59,595 bases of DNA from Bacteroides stercorirosoris (GCF_900142015.1 NZ_FQZN01000034.1:1-59595), one strand, 5' to 3'. Positions 9,772 through 19,691 are shown, counted from the first letter of the stretch. The notes: generated from the letters alone by a model not told the origin. Translations and numbers: made by a program.

Positions 9772-10989
9772 TTATAAATTAGCTAATACAGACCGGCTTT
9801 CTTGTAATCTTTTAAAACGGGTCAATGCCTCCAGATAATAATAGTCAGCATAAATAATCGAGGCGTCCACTTCCCCGCCACGCGGCATATGCCCAACTGA
9901 ATGTAACAAGAACGCATCTTTTCTATCTTTAGCCTTATAATTTGATGAGGATAAAATTTCAAGCATTTTTTCTGCCTTATCATAATAGTAGCGGGAAGAA
10001 TCCGGTTTGGCAACATAAGTAGAGAGTTCCAACAAAGCAGAAGCTGTGATGGCCGCGGCTGATGCATCCTTGGGCTCGGCTGAAGACAAATCCGGAGCAT
10101 CAAAATCCCAATAAGGAACCAAATCTTCTGGTAAACGAGTCAAATATATATCAGCCACTTTACGGGCAAAATCCAAAAAACGTGTCTCTCCTGTTTCGCG
10201 ATATACCATAGTATAACCATAGATAGCCCATGCCTGACCACGTGCCCACATAGATTCATTACTTAATCCTTGATGAGTAACCCCCTTTATAAAGTCTCCA
10301 GTCAATGTATCATAAACAGCTACATGATAAGAAGAATAATCTTTGCGAAAATGATATTTCATTGTTGTATCGGCATGTTCACATGCTATATCATAAAGAT
10401 GACGACTTCCCCCATTACGAGCTGCCCAGAAAAGAAGTTCCAGGTTCATCATATTATCAATAATAGTATTATGAGGCCAGTTTTCCTTTTTAACCATAGC
10501 CGGCCATGAGAGAAAAGTACCCACTTTAGGATTAAATAAAACAGAAAGAGAATCAGCAGCACGCAATAACCCCTCTTTATATTCCACATTACCCGTCAGA
10601 CGATATCCATTACCCAAACTACACATTGTAATAAATCCCATATCATGGCTACTAACCTTCCGGTTAGTTACTGGAAGAATCATCCGAGTATAATTTTCAG
10701 CAGCGGTTCTCCAGATATTATCTTTCGTATTCTCATATAAGTACCATAAAATACCTGGCCAAAAGCCGGAGGTCCATGCTCCCGGATTAGTAAAGTGCCA
10801 GTTTACATCATTTTCATCTATCGAATTAGGGATTTCTTTAGTAGAATTAGAAGGAATAACGGCCAATGTACGCAAAGCTTGTGATTTACAATAATCAATA
10901 TTAGCATCTACTGAGAACTTTCCCGAGGGTTGTGTACATGCAATTCCTATCATAAGGAAAAAAAGAAAAAAAATAGTTTTGCTTCTCAT
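9772..10989 (-). CDS. GH88 unsaturated glucuronyl hydrolase (lipoprotein, copy 1)
   Basis: A 405-residue (alpha/alpha)6-barrel hydrolase that removes 4,5-unsaturated uronic acid from the non-reducing end of lyase products by vinyl-ether hydration. The two catalytic aspartates of the family can be seen in HDMGF (Asp116) and IIDNMMN (Asp178); the signature W-x-SGFWPG and RGQAWAIYG segments are present. The N-terminus is a lipoprotein signal (lipobox GIAC, Cys18), so it is membrane-anchored. The ATG at 10989 is preferred: it gives the lipoprotein signal and has an AGAGTGA ribosome-binding site, while the longer frame from 11034 adds residues not expected in a signal peptide. A paralogue lies on the plus strand at 23455-24678. 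The gene precedes the sigma-factor gene by 22 bp. Confidence 0.93.
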   Translation of the reverse strand: MRSKTIFFLFFLMIGIACTQPSGKFSVDANIDYCKSQALRTLAVIPSNSTKEIPNSIDENDVNWHFTNPGAWTSGFWPGILWYLYENTKDNIWRTAAENYTRMILPVTNRKVSSHDMGFITMCSLGNGYRLTGNVEYKEGLLRAADSLSVLFNPKVGTFLSWPAMVKKENWPHNTIIDNMMNLELLFWAARNGGSRHLYDIACEHADTTMKYHFRKDYSSYHVAVYDTLTGDFIKGVTHQGLSNESMWARGQAWAIYGYTMVYRETGETRFLDFARKVADIYLTRLPEDLVPYWDFDAPDLSSAEPKDASAAAITASALLELSTYVAKPDSSRYYYDKAEKMLEILSSSNYKAKDRKDAFLLHSVGHMPRGGEVDASIIYADYYYLEALTRFKRLQESRSVLANL

Positions 10990-11152
10990 AATATCACTCT
11001 TTTTAAATGAACAAATTAATTTCAACGATAGCAAAAGTAGCTAGTTGAATCTCATTTGAATCATTTTAAAAGATAAGATAGATACCATCCAAAAGGCTGA
11101 AACGCATTTATAATTATCCACCTAGTTTTCAAATACTTACACATATAAAAAG

Positions 11153-11182
11153 CGAGAGTTCCATATTTTTTTGGTACTCTCG
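11153..11182 (-). terminator. Terminator of the AraC-type regulator gene
   Basis: An inverted repeat CGAGAGT-n-CCA / TGG-n-ACTCTCG, followed on the minus strand by CTTTTTATA. It starts 7 bp after the regulator stop codon and isolates that gene from the GH88-sigma-susC transcript. Confidence 0.75.
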
Positions 11183-11189
11183 TTTAATG

Positions 11190-14003
11190 CTATTTATCTA
11201 GGACAATCCCTTCTTCTTTAATATATTCAGCCGGAGATTTACCTTTAAGTTTTTTAAAAGAACGAAAAAATGAAGTCCGGGAACTAAAACCGCATTGTTC
11301 TGACAGAAAAGCCAGCGTATACTTAGAAGCATTTTTATCCCGCACACGTACAATAAATTCTTCTACACGATATTGGTTAATAAAATCAGGGAAATTTATT
11401 TTCAGATATAAGTTTAAGACTTGAGACAAATCCCCAGTATTGCACCCAATGGCATTAGCCACATCTTGTAGCCTCAAATCTTGATTCAAATACATTTTAT
11501 CTTTTTCCATACACACCATAAGTTTCCTCTCTATTCGGAACACTTCATCTTCTTCCACCCGAGATTTCTGATATTTTTCTTTCGGCACCTCTTCTATCTG
11601 TACCATCTTTTCCTGCAAGCCTATTTTTATCTTTTTATATTTATTCAACAGACCATAATAACTATACAGAAGCATCAGACACACCAAGACACAAATCACA
11701 ATCATCCATAATGTATAAGAAAGCCCTTTCACCACCTCTACTGCTACTGACCGAATCGCACTTGGATTGGATGCCGCTCTTACCTTAAAAATATATGAGC
11801 CTACAGGAAGATTTGTGTAAGACACTTGATTTCCATTCATCAACGTCAACCACTCCTTATCATACCCTTCTAAACAATATTCATAAATATCTGTATTTGT
11901 AACAGCATAGTTTAAAGCAGAAAAGGTAAATGCAACATTATTCTTACTCACGGGGAGAGAAAGTTTTTCCATAAAAGTAGAAGAAATTGGCATAAGGTCT
12001 TCCCCTGACTGCAAAGTCCTACCAGCAACTGCTACTGATGTTATAACAGGGGGTAACAACGTTATAGGATCCTGAGGAGATAATTGGGGAATATATCTCA
12101 CGAGTCCCTTTTCATTTCCCCACCAAATAGATCCATCTTCTGTTCTTTGGACTGGGGGGTTGAATATGTATCCGGGAATGCCATCATAAAGTGAAAATAT
12201 CTTATGGTAATTATCTTTTCTATATAACAGTCCGCGTTGAGTACTAAACCAAAGTCCACCATCAAGCGAATCCTCTATAATGCTCATAACTGAATTATTA
12301 GGGAGAAAATCATTCACTGTGATATGCTCAAACTTGGTAAAATGTTCATCAACCTTAACAATTCCTTCTTTGTCATCACAAAACCATAAATTCTTGTGTT
12401 TATCTTCATAAATATAACGTATACTTTTCGTAAAGGGAGCTATGTTCTCCGGAAATACATTAGATCTAAAAGTATTATTCGACATATCATATAAAAATAC
12501 AGCTCCATTCGCTCCAAACCATATTCTTTTTTTTGAATCAATTCTTAACGTAAAAATAGAGTTTATTGAAAGAGAGGAATTCCGGTTATTATAGTTAATA
12601 TATTCTTCTGTTGATTCATCATACATATATACTCCATATGAACTACCAATCCAATATTTACCTTCATGATCCCTTTCACATCCTACAAATGAATGCTGCT
12701 TAAAGCATTCATCTGATTTAAAGAAAGAAAGTTCACCTGTATCAGCATTCAACAAGTACATTCCACCACCATAAGTCCCAATTATATAATCATTCCCCAA
12801 TGGTCTAACCGATAAAATAATATCCGAACGTAATATAGATGACTTAGCAACATAATGCCTTACAATATTTTCTCTCTCTGAAATATAGTAAAGTCCATCC
12901 CGGGTACCTATTACTTTCCTTCCATCCGTACCAATCCAAAAAGCGCGCACATTCAGATTACGAGAATCGAACTTAGAACCAAAAGAATAAACAGAAAATA
13001 CATCTCTACACGTGGGAGTATAGCTTAAGCCACCCATATAAGTTCCAACATACAAAACATCTTTATCTTTCAGTAAAGAATAGACTGCATTCGAACAAAT
13101 TGCATTCTCATGAACTGAATGTTCCATTGATGCCACTTCCCGTCCTGTAGATGCTTTTAATATTTTAATACCACTTCCATTCGTTCCCACATACAAGGTA
13201 TCAGTCCCTACAGGCACCAAGGTCTTAATGCATCCATTACCTATTTTCGGATAAACAGCAAAAGTCTTTTTCTCTATATCAAACGTTAACATGCCTTGGT
13301 TAGCTGTACCTAAATAAATTGTTTTCCCTAACACAGCCAAACAAGTATAATAATTGAAACCTCCTCGAATATTGTTTTTAAAAACCTGAGATTTCTCCAT
13401 AGCTATATTATAATGAATCAACCCGCCATTTGAGGCTATCCAAACACAATCATCTTCTCCATTCACTATATCCATCAAATTATTGGTAGATGCTAATGCA
13501 TTCGGATCAAGAAGAACTTTCTTGAAATTACCATCCTTATACAAAAATAATCCACGGGAAGTACCAACTAATAACCGGCCTTTTTTATCTGGAAACAAAA
13601 CTTTCACGGACAAAGATTTATCATCTAACACAATGGTCTCCGCTATTTCTGTCTTTCGATTAAACTTAATCAAACCTTTATCTGTGCCAATCCATAAATT
13701 AATAGTGTCAGTTTCCTCTATTGCAAAAACAGTCTGTCCGGATATTTCCGGAAAATGTGTTACGTTTATGCCATCAAAGCGATCAAGTCCCATCTGTGTA
13801 CCTAACCATACAAACCCTCGCGTGTCCTTATATATAGCATTGATTGTATTATGAGACAACCCTTCGGATACAGTTATGGAACGAAATACAGGAGGGTATT
13901 GAATTGAATATAAAGAAGAAGGCAGTAGCAATATTATTGTTACTAATAAACAGCGAACAAGTAATAAAGTTATTTTCTGTATGTGATGATGTGTATTTTT
14001 CAT
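11190..14003 (-). CDS. Membrane-spanning sensor with cytoplasmic AraC-type DNA-binding domain (kinase-less HTCS-like regulator)
   Basis: A 937-residue transcription regulator. After an N-terminal signal/anchor come repeats of the 'two-component regulator propeller' type (VWLGTQMGLDRFDG, LWIGTDKGLIKFN, KYWIGSSYGVYMYD, LWFSTQRGLLYR and others; about residues 35-640) that form a periplasmic beta-propeller. Then come a Y_Y_Y-type beta-sandwich (about 670-755) ending 'YTNLPVGSYIFKVRAASNP', one transmembrane helix (about 761-783), a short linker, and an AraC-type double helix-turn-helix (about 830-930, 'LAFLSEQCGFSSRTSFFRSFKKLKGKSPAEYIKEEG'). The histidine kinase, ATPase and receiver domains that lie between membrane and AraC domain in normal Bacteroides hybrid two-component systems are absent. 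It probably senses a glycan fragment in the periplasm and activates the divergent PUL. It has its own terminator. Confidence 0.92.
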   Translation of the reverse strand: MKNTHHHIQKITLLLVRCLLVTIILLLPSSLYSIQYPPVFRSITVSEGLSHNTINAIYKDTRGFVWLGTQMGLDRFDGINVTHFPEISGQTVFAIEETDTINLWIGTDKGLIKFNRKTEIAETIVLDDKSLSVKVLFPDKKGRLLVGTSRGLFLYKDGNFKKVLLDPNALASTNNLMDIVNGEDDCVWIASNGGLIHYNIAMEKSQVFKNNIRGGFNYYTCLAVLGKTIYLGTANQGMLTFDIEKKTFAVYPKIGNGCIKTLVPVGTDTLYVGTNGSGIKILKASTGREVASMEHSVHENAICSNAVYSLLKDKDVLYVGTYMGGLSYTPTCRDVFSVYSFGSKFDSRNLNVRAFWIGTDGRKVIGTRDGLYYISERENIVRHYVAKSSILRSDIILSVRPLGNDYIIGTYGGGMYLLNADTGELSFFKSDECFKQHSFVGCERDHEGKYWIGSSYGVYMYDESTEEYINYNNRNSSLSINSIFTLRIDSKKRIWFGANGAVFLYDMSNNTFRSNVFPENIAPFTKSIRYIYEDKHKNLWFCDDKEGIVKVDEHFTKFEHITVNDFLPNNSVMSIIEDSLDGGLWFSTQRGLLYRKDNYHKIFSLYDGIPGYIFNPPVQRTEDGSIWWGNEKGLVRYIPQLSPQDPITLLPPVITSVAVAGRTLQSGEDLMPISSTFMEKLSLPVSKNNVAFTFSALNYAVTNTDIYEYCLEGYDKEWLTLMNGNQVSYTNLPVGSYIFKVRAASNPSAIRSVAVEVVKGLSYTLWMIVICVLVCLMLLYSYYGLLNKYKKIKIGLQEKMVQIEEVPKEKYQKSRVEEDEVFRIERKLMVCMEKDKMYLNQDLRLQDVANAIGCNTGDLSQVLNLYLKINFPDFINQYRVEEFIVRVRDKNASKYTLAFLSEQCGFSSRTSFFRSFKKLKGKSPAEYIKEEGIVLDK

Positions 14004-14081
14004 GAGTCATAAAAATCAATTGTTACTCTTCACGTCAGACAAAGAGTTCGACAAACATAGTGATTTATTTGATAGAATGTA

Positions 14082-14089
14082 TAGTTTTG
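14082..14089 (+). promoter_or_regulatory. Possible Bacteroidetes -7 box for the rightward PUL operon
   Basis: TAGTTTTG fits the TAnnTTTG consensus and lies in the 214-bp spacer between the divergent regulator and lyase genes. No well-spaced -33 element is visible, so this is only a candidate; an activator-dependent promoter could lack one. Confidence 0.3.
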
Positions 14090-14217
14090 CCTACTAAAAC
14101 TTTATTTAGCTTCCAATATGATAGTAATGAATAAAATTATGGATAGCCCTTTAGGTAAATAGATACATTAATACGTTATTATATTGAAATAACCATAAAA
14201 ATATAACTTTTGAGAAT

Positions 14218-15840
14218 ATGATGAAACACAGATCTTTGTTACTTCTTACTTTTCTATTTTATATCATGACAGATGTGAATAGTCAGAACTTTATCCATCC
14301 AGGATTACTCCATTCCCAATCTTCATTAGAAAGAATTCGCGAACTTGTCAGAAACAAGTCACAACCAGCTTATGGCTCATTCAATATCATGTAAGGATTG
14401 CCCGAAGGAAAAGCAAACTACTGCATAAAGGGACCTTTTGAAACTATCAGCCGTGCTGGTAGATATGGCTACACAAAAGCCCCTTGTGAACATGATTTCA
14501 ATGCTGCCTACTATAATGCTATCCTTTGGATCATTACTGAAAAACAAGCACATGCAGATAAAGCTATGGAAATAATCAGAGCTTATGCCAATATTTTAAA
14601 GAAAATTGAAGGGCCCGATGATCCGCTTTGTGCCGGTCTTCAGGGCTTCATGTTAGTAAATGCAACAGAAATTATGAGATATACTTATACCATAGATAAG
14701 TATGATAAGGGATGGAATACAGAAGATACGCAAAAGGTAGAAGCCATGTTTCGAAATGTATTTCAACCTATACTCACAACTTTCTACAACACCAAACCCT
14801 ATACAAATGGAAACTGGGGAATTGCTGTAACCAAAGCACAACTGGCATTCGGTGTATTCTTGAATGACCGGAAGTTATACGAAGACGCAATCACCTTTTT
14901 TCTGAAAGGACACGATAATGGAACACTCCCTAATTATGTAGCAGAATCCGGACAAAGCCAAGAAAGTGGACGAGACCAACAACATGCTATGTTAGGGTTA
15001 GGATGTTTATCTGAAATAGCAGAAATAACTTGGACACAAGGAAAAGATCTGTATAGTGCCTTAGACAACCGCCTGATGAAAGGTTATGAATATCTGGCAA
15101 AATCAAATTTAGGTTATGAGGTTCCTTTCTTTACATGGAAAGATATTACTGGCAAATACTCAAGCTGGACAACTTTAGGAGAAGAAGGAATGGGGCGTTT
15201 CCGCTCATTATTTGAAATAGCCTATAATCACTATGTTGAACGTAAAGGACTAGAAATGCCTTATACAAAAACTGTATTGGATATGATACGTCCGGAAGGA
15301 CCAGGTTTTACTTGTGATAATCCGGGGTTCGGCAGCTTACTGTTCTACTTAGGAAAAGATCAGAATGAAGGAAAAATCCAGGGACGCATTGATGAAAATT
15401 TATCCCGACACGAAGGATGGGTATTTACCAATTGCACATACAAACCCGTAAACAATATTATGTCATATGTTTCCCCAGGAGTAAACATGCAGAAAAAAAA
15501 GATTTCTTATCATGCCGGAAACTATCCATATATTGCCGTCAAAGCTCCTAAAATTCCAATAACAGCAAACAAAGACTGGCTACAGTTAAGTTACAGCGTT
15601 GCCAGTGCTCCTGAATTTTGGAAACTGAATACTGCTAAAGCCAAGATAGTAGGAAAAGATATCTATGTATTTAAAGTTACTGATTTCCTTTCCAACAACG
15701 GGACTCGCTTTACAGAAAGACCAACCAGCATTACTATAATTCTTAATTTCGGCAATATCAGTAATAATCCTGTTGTAATAGAATGGATTCGTTCATATGA
15801 AAAGATAGAAGATATTCCACTTTTTAAAAAAGGTTTTTGA
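14218..15840 (+). pseudogene. Alginate-lyase-superfamily polysaccharide lyase, interrupted by an in-frame TAA at codon 59
   Basis: Translation from the ATG at 14218 gives a signal peptide and the mature start 'QNFIHPGLLHSQSSLERIRELV', then meets TAA at 14392-14394 and continues in the same frame for 482 more codons. The rest has the (alpha/alpha) toroid features of the alginate lyase superfamily (GPFETISRAGRYGY, EHDFNAAYYNAILWIITEK, NGNWGIAVTKAQLAFGVF, AESGQSQESGRDQQHA). The frame is otherwise clean, so one base change (for example CAA, AAA or GAA to TAA) explains it. The gene may be a recent pseudogene, the base may be a sequencing error, or a TTG at 14398 could restart translation without a signal peptide. 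It is the first gene of the rightward PUL operon, and its product would create the unsaturated ends used by GH88. Confidence 0.85.
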
Positions 15841-15909
15841 GTATCCTGTACTTTCTATTCGTATATTACAAGTAGAAACATTCAAAAGTAACCATCAAAA
15901 TATAAGAGT

Positions 15910-17835
15910 ATGAAATATAAGAAATTAATAGTAATAGCAATTTGTTCAATAGCAACTAGTAACTTTTCCGCCCAATCCATCTATCCCGGACAGCACACCG
16001 GAAAGATGAAAAAGGAAACCGTAGCTCCGATGCAGGTTCAGAGTTTTGATTTAAAAGATGTACGTCTGCTTCCGAGCCGCTTCCGCGATAACATGATGCG
16101 GGACTCTGTCTGGATGACCTCGATAGCTACCAACCGTTTGCTGCACAGCTTTCGCACCAATGCAGGCGTATTTGCCGGACGCGAAGGCGGATATATGACT
16201 GTAAAGAAACTAGGCGGTTGGGAATCTCTTGACTGCGAACTGCGAGGACACACCGCAGGGCATCTGCTATCAGCCTATGCATTAATGTATGCGGCTACCG
16301 GAAGTGAGATATTCAAACAGAAAGGTGACAGTCTGGTCAGTGGGCTGGCCGAAGTACAGACAGCGTTGGGAAACGGATATCTCAGTGCTTATCCGGAAGA
16401 GTTGATTAATAGGAATATACGGGGTACAGGCGTATGGGCACCCTGGTACACTCTCCATAAACTCTTCTCAGGATTAATTGACCAATATCTCTATACAGAC
16501 AACAAACAGGCGCTTGACGTTGTGACCCGTATGGGCGACTGGGCTTATAACAAGCTAAAGCCTCTGGATGAAACTACCCGGAAGAGAATGATACGGAACG
16601 AGTTCGGCGGTGTAAACGAGTCTTTCTATAATCTCTACGCCATTACAGGCGATGAGCGTTACCGTTGGCTCGCCGATTTTTTCTATCATAATGATGTCAT
16701 CGATCCCTTGAAAGAACAACGTGATGACTTGGGAACCAAACACACCAATACCTTCATCCCCAAGGTTCTGGCCGAAGCCCGTAACTATGAGCTGACGAAA
16801 AGTGCAGAAAGCCGTACACTAACTGACTTCTTTTGGCACACTATGATTAATCATCATACTTTTGCCCCCGGTTGCAGCAGTGATAAGGAACACTTCTTCG
16901 ATCCGAAACAGTTCTCCAAACACCTCACCGGATATACCGGAGAAACATGTTGCACATACAATATGCTGAAATTAAGCCGTCACTTGTTCTGCTGGACAGG
17001 CGATGCCTCCATAGCCGACTACTACGAACGGGCACTCTATAACCATATCTTAGGGCAGCAAGACCCTAAAACCGGAATGGTGACTTACTTCCTGCCCCTG
17101 CTGTCCGGCTCGCACAAAGTGTACAGCACACAGGAGAACTCTTTCTGGTGTTGTGTAGGTAGCGGATTCGAAAACCATGCCAAATACGGAGAAGCGATTT
17201 ATTACCATAATGATAAAGGTATTTATGTGAATCTCTTCATCCCTTCGGAAGTAAACTGGGAAGAAAAAGAAATGGTTATCCGCCAGGAAACTGCCTTCCC
17301 GGCAGAAGAAACAACGGTACTGACCATCCATGCGAAAAAGCCGGTAGAAACCACCGTGTATCTGCGCTATCCATCATGGAGCAAGAAGGTGACAGTCAAG
17401 GTTAACGGCAAACGGATTTCTGTAAAACAAAAACCGGGTTCATACATTGCCGTAACACGACAATGGAAAGACGGAGACAAGATTGAGGCCAATTATCCAA
17501 TGGAAATACAATTGGAAACCACTCCCGATAATCCTCAGAAGGGCGCATTGATATATGGTCCGTTAGTATTGGCGGGTGAACTCGGTACTGAAGGAATGCA
17601 GTCTCCGGCTCCTTTCTCCAACCCGGAGCTTTACAATGACTACTACACCTATAATTATCACATTCCGGCAGGGTTAAACACCACATTGCAGGTAGACCTG
17701 AAACATCCTGAACGTTGCCTGCAACGCACAGGAAAGAGCCTGGAATTCAGGAATCAGCAAGGTACGCTTTTAAAGCCTCTGTATGATTTGCATCGCCAGC
17801 GCTACGTTGTATATTGGGATTTAAAAACCGAATAA
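15910..17835 (+). CDS. GH127-type beta-L-arabinofuranosidase (DUF1680)
   Basis: A 641-residue secreted enzyme of the DUF1680 / glycoside hydrolase 127 group, which includes zinc-dependent beta-L-arabinofuranosidases; the related GH146 cannot be excluded. After a signal peptide (ending about FSAQS) come the family segments 'LLPSRFRDNMMRDSVWM' and 'WESLDCELRGHTAGHLLSAYA'. The metal and catalytic cysteine site is complete: Glu345 and Cys347 in GETCC, and Cys414-Cys415 in FWCCVG, matching the Glu/Cys/Cys-Cys site in which a cysteine is the nucleophile. The C-terminal part (about 440-640) is beta-rich. It follows the interrupted lyase gene by 69 bp in the same operon and implies beta-L-arabinofuranose in the target glycan. 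Confidence 0.92.
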   Translation: MKYKKLIVIAICSIATSNFSAQSIYPGQHTGKMKKETVAPMQVQSFDLKDVRLLPSRFRDNMMRDSVWMTSIATNRLLHSFRTNAGVFAGREGGYMTVKKLGGWESLDCELRGHTAGHLLSAYALMYAATGSEIFKQKGDSLVSGLAEVQTALGNGYLSAYPEELINRNIRGTGVWAPWYTLHKLFSGLIDQYLYTDNKQALDVVTRMGDWAYNKLKPLDETTRKRMIRNEFGGVNESFYNLYAITGDERYRWLADFFYHNDVIDPLKEQRDDLGTKHTNTFIPKVLAEARNYELTKSAESRTLTDFFWHTMINHHTFAPGCSSDKEHFFDPKQFSKHLTGYTGETCCTYNMLKLSRHLFCWTGDASIADYYERALYNHILGQQDPKTGMVTYFLPLLSGSHKVYSTQENSFWCCVGSGFENHAKYGEAIYYHNDKGIYVNLFIPSEVNWEEKEMVIRQETAFPAEETTVLTIHAKKPVETTVYLRYPSWSKKVTVKVNGKRISVKQKPGSYIAVTRQWKDGDKIEANYPMEIQLETTPDNPQKGALIYGPLVLAGELGTEGMQSPAPFSNPELYNDYYTYNYHIPAGLNTTLQVDLKHPERCLQRTGKSLEFRNQQGTLLKPLYDLHRQRYVVYWDLKTE

Positions 17836-17884
17836 GTACATCAGAATGACAGATACCGATAAAATAAACAAGAGAACATCACAG

Positions 17885-17977
17885 ATGAAAAAAACTGTTC
17901 TTTTAATCTCTCTCTGTGGGTTTTACCTTTTACTCACATCATGCCGCCCTGCCGCTAACCGGCAGGCGGCACAATAA
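17885..17977 (+). CDS. Possible 30-residue mini-ORF resembling a lipoprotein signal peptide
   Basis: A short frame starting ATGAAAAAAAC encodes a perfect lipoprotein signal: MKK, a hydrophobic run, lipobox LTSC at Cys20, then only ten residues before TAA. It lies in the 154-bp spacer between the GH127 and alpha/beta-hydrolase genes. Its last third is part of a GC-rich hairpin (17943-17970). It could be a relic of a deleted lipoprotein gene, a tiny lipopeptide, or a translated leader. I have no family match. Confidence 0.35.
   Translation: MKKTVLLISLCGFYLLLTSCRPAANRQAAQ
17943..17970 (+). repeat. GC-rich hairpin at the end of the mini-ORF
   Basis: Eleven base pairs (GCCGCC-TGCCG with CGGCA-GGCGGC, one bulged C) close a 5-nt loop. 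It is unusually GC-rich for its surroundings and lies 19 bp before the next start codon, with no T-run behind it, so it looks more like an RNA-stability or translation-control hairpin than a terminator. Confidence 0.6.
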
Positions 17978-17989
17978 CAAAAAGAAGAT

Positions 17990-19603
17990 ATGATGAAGTG
18001 TCGTTTTTATTTAGTATTGATATTTGCTATCCTCTCATTTTCCAAGTTGACGGCTGCCGAATGGCAATGGTCCGTACAAATACCCGGAATTATATCCAAA
18101 GAAACAAACGACCACCCACAAGCATTTTTATGGATACCTTCCGATTGCAACCGGGTGAAAGCCGTCATGGTGGGCATTCATAACATGACCGAAGAAACTC
18201 TGTTCGAAAATCCCCTGTTCCGTAAAGAGATGGCGGAAGTCGGCATTGGACTCGTATGGATTACTCCCGGCTGGGACCAGCAATGGGATGTGAAAAGCAG
18301 AAGTCAGGAAGCATTCGACAAGATGCTGGAAGACCTCGCATCCGTCAGTGGTTACAGTGAACTGAAAGATGCACCCGTTATCCCTTTCGGACACTCTGCC
18401 ATGGCCACCTTTCCCTGGAACTTTGCCGCCTGGAATCCGGAACGTACATTAGCTGTGATTTCTTTCCACGGCGACGCCCCGCGTACCAATCTTACCGGAT
18501 ATGGACGGGAGAACCTGGAATGGGGACGAAACCGCAATATCGACGGCATCCCCGGCCTTATGATTGAAGGAGAATATGAATGGTGGGAAGCCCGTGTTAA
18601 TCCGGCTCTGGCATTCCGCATGATGTATCCTGAAAGCTGTATCTCTTTTCTATGTGATGCAGGGCGGGGGCACTTTGATATAGCCGACCGCACAGCCGCA
18701 TACATTGCCCTCTTTCTAAAAAAAGCGTTGAAATACCGCCTGCCTGAAACAACAGAGAAAGGTGATCCAATGCAACTGAAAAAAGTGAATCCACAGGAAG
18801 GGTGGCTTGCCGAACGCTGGCACCCCAATCAGAAAAAACGGGCTAAGGCGGCGCCCTACACACAATACAAAGGTGACCCGCATGATGCTTTCTGGTACTT
18901 TGACCGGGAAATGGCAGAAATTACAGAAGAACGTTATCGACAGGAACGGGGAAAGAAACCACAATATCTCGGTTTCATGCAAAATGGACAACTACTCAGT
19001 TATAACCCTCAGTCCCATGTACGTATTTCCGCCCGCTTCCTGCCCGAAGAGGATGGTTTGACCTTTCATCTGAAAGCCGTATATACGGACAGCCTGCATA
19101 CTGCATTGTCCGACGAACACGCCTCAACTCCGCCCGAGATAACCCGCATCTGCGGCCCCGTACAGAAAGTGAATGACACTACTTTTACCGTCCGTTTCTA
19201 TCGCATGGGAATGTACAACACGCGCCGTACCGGTGATATTTGCTTGCTGGCAAGTAATGACGGCGATAAGAGCTATAAAAGTACCGTGCAGGAATTCAGT
19301 TTCCGCATCCCCTACCGCAATACGGAGGGTAAACGCCAACACATCCTTTTCCCCGGTATTGATGACGTGAAAGAAGGGACGGAGTCTATTCCGCTTCATG
19401 CCACTTCCGACTGCGGTTTGCCTGTCTACTATTATGTAAAAGAAGGACCGGCAGAAATTGCAGACGACAAGCTGATATTCACCTCTATTCCGCCACGCAG
19501 CAAGTTTCCGCTAAAGGTAACAGTCGTAGCATGGCAATACGGTCATGCCGGAAAGATCCAGACTGCCGAACCTGTGGAACGGAGTTTTTTCATCTATCGT
19601 TAA
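17990..19603 (+). CDS. Secreted alpha/beta-hydrolase, probable carbohydrate esterase
   Basis: A 537-residue exported protein (signal peptide ending about LTAAEW). The first half has an alpha/beta-hydrolase fold: the nucleophile elbow is GHSAM with Ser136, and the likely catalytic histidine is His228 in GRGHFD; the acid is probably one of the residues near MIEGEYEWWE. The second half (about 290-537) is beta-rich and may bind glycan or form Ig-like modules ('RISARFLPEEDGLTFHLKAVY'). In this operon, between a GH127 and a GH97 gene, removal of acetyl or other ester groups from the glycan is the most likely job. I cannot assign a CE family. There are two adjacent ATGs (17990, 17993). Confidence 0.85.
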   Translation: MMKCRFYLVLIFAILSFSKLTAAEWQWSVQIPGIISKETNDHPQAFLWIPSDCNRVKAVMVGIHNMTEETLFENPLFRKEMAEVGIGLVWITPGWDQQWDVKSRSQEAFDKMLEDLASVSGYSELKDAPVIPFGHSAMATFPWNFAAWNPERTLAVISFHGDAPRTNLTGYGRENLEWGRNRNIDGIPGLMIEGEYEWWEARVNPALAFRMMYPESCISFLCDAGRGHFDIADRTAAYIALFLKKALKYRLPETTEKGDPMQLKKVNPQEGWLAERWHPNQKKRAKAAPYTQYKGDPHDAFWYFDREMAEITEERYRQERGKKPQYLGFMQNGQLLSYNPQSHVRISARFLPEEDGLTFHLKAVYTDSLHTALSDEHASTPPEITRICGPVQKVNDTTFTVRFYRMGMYNTRRTGDICLLASNDGDKSYKSTVQEFSFRIPYRNTEGKRQHILFPGIDDVKEGTESIPLHATSDCGLPVYYYVKEGPAEIADDKLIFTSIPPRSKFPLKVTVVAWQYGHAGKIQTAEPVERSFFIYR

Positions 19604-19657
19604 GTATAAGATTAATTAATTACCTATCCATTGAGTATATTCTTCTAATAAACCGTA

Positions 19658-19691
19658 TTTATATAAAAACAATATTTATATAAAAACAATA
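19658..19691 (+). repeat. Tandem duplication of 17 bp just before the GH97 start codon
   Basis: Two perfect back-to-back copies of TTTATATAAAAACAATA occupy 19658-19674 and 19675-19691, ending three bases before the ATG. They place an extra AT-rich segment in the translation initiation region. Confidence 0.9.
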
